This document shows, in pieces, positions 61,701 to 64,000 of a DNA stretch of 64,000 nt (position 1 is the stretch's first letter; the number at the start of each line of letters is the position of its first letter). The notes under the pieces were generated by a model that ran no database searches, had not been told where the DNA came from, and saw only the letters and a list, made by a program, of their open reading frames with translations. Made by a program: the position numbers and the translations under genes. Origin of the DNA: Paragonimus westermani (taxonomy: Eukaryota > Platyhelminthes > Trematoda > Plagiorchiida > Troglotrematidae); NCBI GenBank assembly GCA_008508345.1, contig QNGE01001229.1, positions 117,688-181,687 on the forward strand, given 5' to 3'.

Positions 61701-64000
61701 CGTCTGAAACTGGTTCATCATGCACCACCACGGTCAACTAGAAGAAATGAAACAAGCATTCCTCTGAAAACGTGTTCTTGTTCATGTGGTGGACTGAGTT
61801 TTGAAGTGAGAGGAGAACGATGCGCTCAACCGGCCGGAATAATGTTCGGAATAGCCCACGTCTATGTACGATTAACAGTAAGTTGAGATGCAAATATTGA
61901 CCTGTTCTTCTTCTCTTAAAAAGTAATCAACCGTCGGAATCTTTTTATTATGGCCATTAACGAGAGAAAACTTTTTAGTTTGGTCGCAATGAGAAATACG
62001 TCGATGATGCATAGTCTGTTTAACGGGAGTTTACCCAGAAAACAGGAAGCCTGGTTCCGAAACTTAACGAGAACCGCGTCAGCAGGAATTGACCATAACA
62101 GCTTTAACGAACAAGTATCAGTTACTTGCGTCGTTCGGAGAAGTGAAAAGACTTTAGAAGTGCATCAACCCATGAAAAGCTTACATTTGTACCACATTCT
62201 TCAACGCAGTTCATTTTGTCAACTTATTTCTCTCAGGCAGGTTGCAGCAACAGAAGAGATTTAGTTTTCACGAAGGCAACTGCTACTGTCTACATTTTCA
62301 GTATTCTAATTCAACCAACTATATTGTGTTATGTTATAGTTAAGAACGAAATATTGATGTATATTTGTAAGTTCTGTACTGTAAGAGTTTAAGCGCATGG
62401 AATAATACTCTTGAGGAAGTGCTTAATCTGTAGGTCTATAGAGGACTAAGAATTAGTGACTCCATATTTCTCACCTGCAAGAACTGCATGGTGCCCATAT
62501 TGATAAATCTTTTAGTCGGACGTATAGGTATCCCGTTCGGTCACTGGTTTTCTATATCCAGATTTTTCCTTAGATGCAAATTTGATATGGTCAGTGAACA
62601 GAAATCCAACTTTTCAGATTTGTAAGAGAACGGTCCGGTCGACTTGTTTACAGGAATGTAGTTTTTGCTGAACAACAATTCCTTCTTGGTGACTCCTCGT
62701 AAAAGCAATGTGAATAATTCGCTTAATAAATTCGTGCTGCCGGTGATTTTTGTTAATACAAAAGTCTGTATGCAGCCACCGTTTTTAGGGTTAAGTTTCA
62801 CGATCCAATGCAGATTAAGCAGATAAAACGAGAAATTCCTTAAAATTTTATTGTTTAGAAGCCGTTTAAAAAGTTGTCCTTGTTCAAACATACCTAACCC
62901 TTTGTTAAAAAGATTTTGACCCGTATATTATTGACGACATGTACGTGTTCTACCTCAGAATGATTAGCTAAACTCTTCGTTTTTTCTATTGCCGCCGGTT
63001 TCTGACACCATGCCAGTTTAGAGTGCATCACAGAAGTTCTGAGGTACTAGCTAATATTCACAGAGCAGATTAGACAACGAAAAAGGAAACATCCTACTGA
63101 AGCCAAAATATTCTGCTATGGATTACACTGTCCATTGAACTAATTGAGGTTGTTCCCAAACCCAAACTGGGCCTGTACACACATCAACACGGATCCGAAA
63201 AATGTATGCCTAACGTAGTGAGTTTCAGGATATTCTTTCGATACCTCCTGGCTGTTGAAAGAGTCCGGATGGTATTTGTTTACGAATACGTTTAATAAGC
63301 CGACTTATCTGTAGGCGAATCAGCCGGCGGAAAATTGTTGGCTCACACAAACAATTTTAAACAATGTAAAATACATATCAGTTTCATCTTTTTATGGGTA
63401 GAACCTTTGTTTCCGTCCGGGAGATTGTTATTCATTTGTTATCCGGCTGTGAAAGCTGAAGATGTTTCAAACAATATCAGAAATCTCTGTCAATAATTTG
63501 ATTACAGTGCACCTCATGCCCTCTTCGTTTCCACAGATCTCTTTACATGGGAATGAGATTTACAAAATTTACCATCTATCACTAGTTTTGGCGGTACACA
63601 AACAAAATACCTACTGACATTATCACCAATTGCCATCTTTGAACTGGTTTCTCTTCAGGTTAATCTCCTAACAGTGACACCTGGCTTTCTGTCCTCCCCT
63701 ATTTGTATAGAAGTTGTACTAAAGGACTGTTTATGGATGCAACCCTTCTATAAGTGCACGTGTAAATTTCAATTTAGCTATCACCAGTCAGCTGTTTCCC
63801 GAACTGAACCGTCCTGGATGAACAACATGCCAAAAGGCGTACCACGAGGATAATAATTTAATAACTAAAGCTTGTTATGAAATCATGTTAAATTCAAAAT
63901 AATAAATGTCAAAGTATACAAAGATGAGTTGAAATATGAGATAACAGACAGGGTGCGGACTGAATGACTGATATCAGTCATTTGACCTTCTTTATGGAAA
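58738..64000 (+). other. Region downstream of exon 5: intron and/or 3' sequence
   Basis: Nothing here is recognised with confidence. Several pyrimidine-rich acceptors occur: before 60200, 60798, 62237 and 63538. Three of these open short frames in the phase needed after 58595. A basic frame at 60303-60521 (including RAHQRYKALELYDRYYAHRR) and the frames 61426-61737 (minus) and 61653-61886 (CSCSCGGLSFEVRGE) have no family I know. No tRNA or retroelement core was seen. Confidence 0.5.
60798..60844 (+). CDS. Candidate terminal exon of the Musashi-like gene (tentative)
   Basis: A pyrimidine-rich acceptor (gagttttgcgtttcag|) precedes a frame that, joined to the T left by exon 5 (phase 1), reads YKIVPFHRPSTQAFR and then TAA. 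The length and basic/aromatic ending would suit a short last coding exon. Competing in-phase candidates start at 60200 (9 residues then stop) and 62237 (about 35 residues including RLQQQKRF). The evidence is splice signal plus phase only, so this is a suggestion. Confidence 0.2.

Overview
The window looks like nuclear DNA of a flatworm, most likely a trematode (fluke). Protein-coding sequence is sparse, introns are many kilobases long, splice sites are canonical GT-AG, and there are relics of Penelope-like retroelements of a type I associate with fluke genomes plus degenerate tRNA-derived SINE-like elements. Nearly all open frames over 60 codons are chance frames. No bacterial operon, tRNA gene, rRNA or CRISPR array was seen. 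The species cannot be fixed from this sequence.

The one gene that can be supported is a Musashi-family RNA-binding protein on the plus strand. It has at least five exons spread over about 41 kb: (1) 17602/17809-17901, (2) 36258-36306, (3) 44569-44651, (4) 51332-51419, (5) 58371-58595 (or -58737). All four junctions have GT donors and AG acceptors with agreeing phases (0, 1, 0, 1). Exons 1-4 together encode one complete RRM resembling Musashi RRM2. Exon 2 is only 49 nt; it was found by searching the intron for the missing piece of the RRM. Exon 5 carries an alanine-rich stretch and a long Gln/His tract. The true 5' end and the last exon remain unresolved. A GC- and CpG-richer block at about 17050-17500 may be the promoter/5' UTR. 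No RRM1 was recognised in the window.

Mobile elements: a Penelope-like element on the minus strand at 31101-32866 is bounded by 206-bp inverted arms and has lost its reverse-transcriptase core. A second, older Penelope-like fragment (GIY-YIG end) at 4235-4595 (minus) is broken by a 16-bp tandem duplication and internal stops. Several degenerate tRNA-derived SINE-like copies lie at about 9413, 18121, 19068, 24330 and 27866.

Layout: 1-17000 intergenic or upstream sequence with relics only; 17000-17901 gene 5' region and exon 1; 17902-58370 four long introns with three tiny exons and mobile-element relics; 58371-58737 exon 5; the rest is a further intron and/or 3' sequence with weak terminal-exon candidates.
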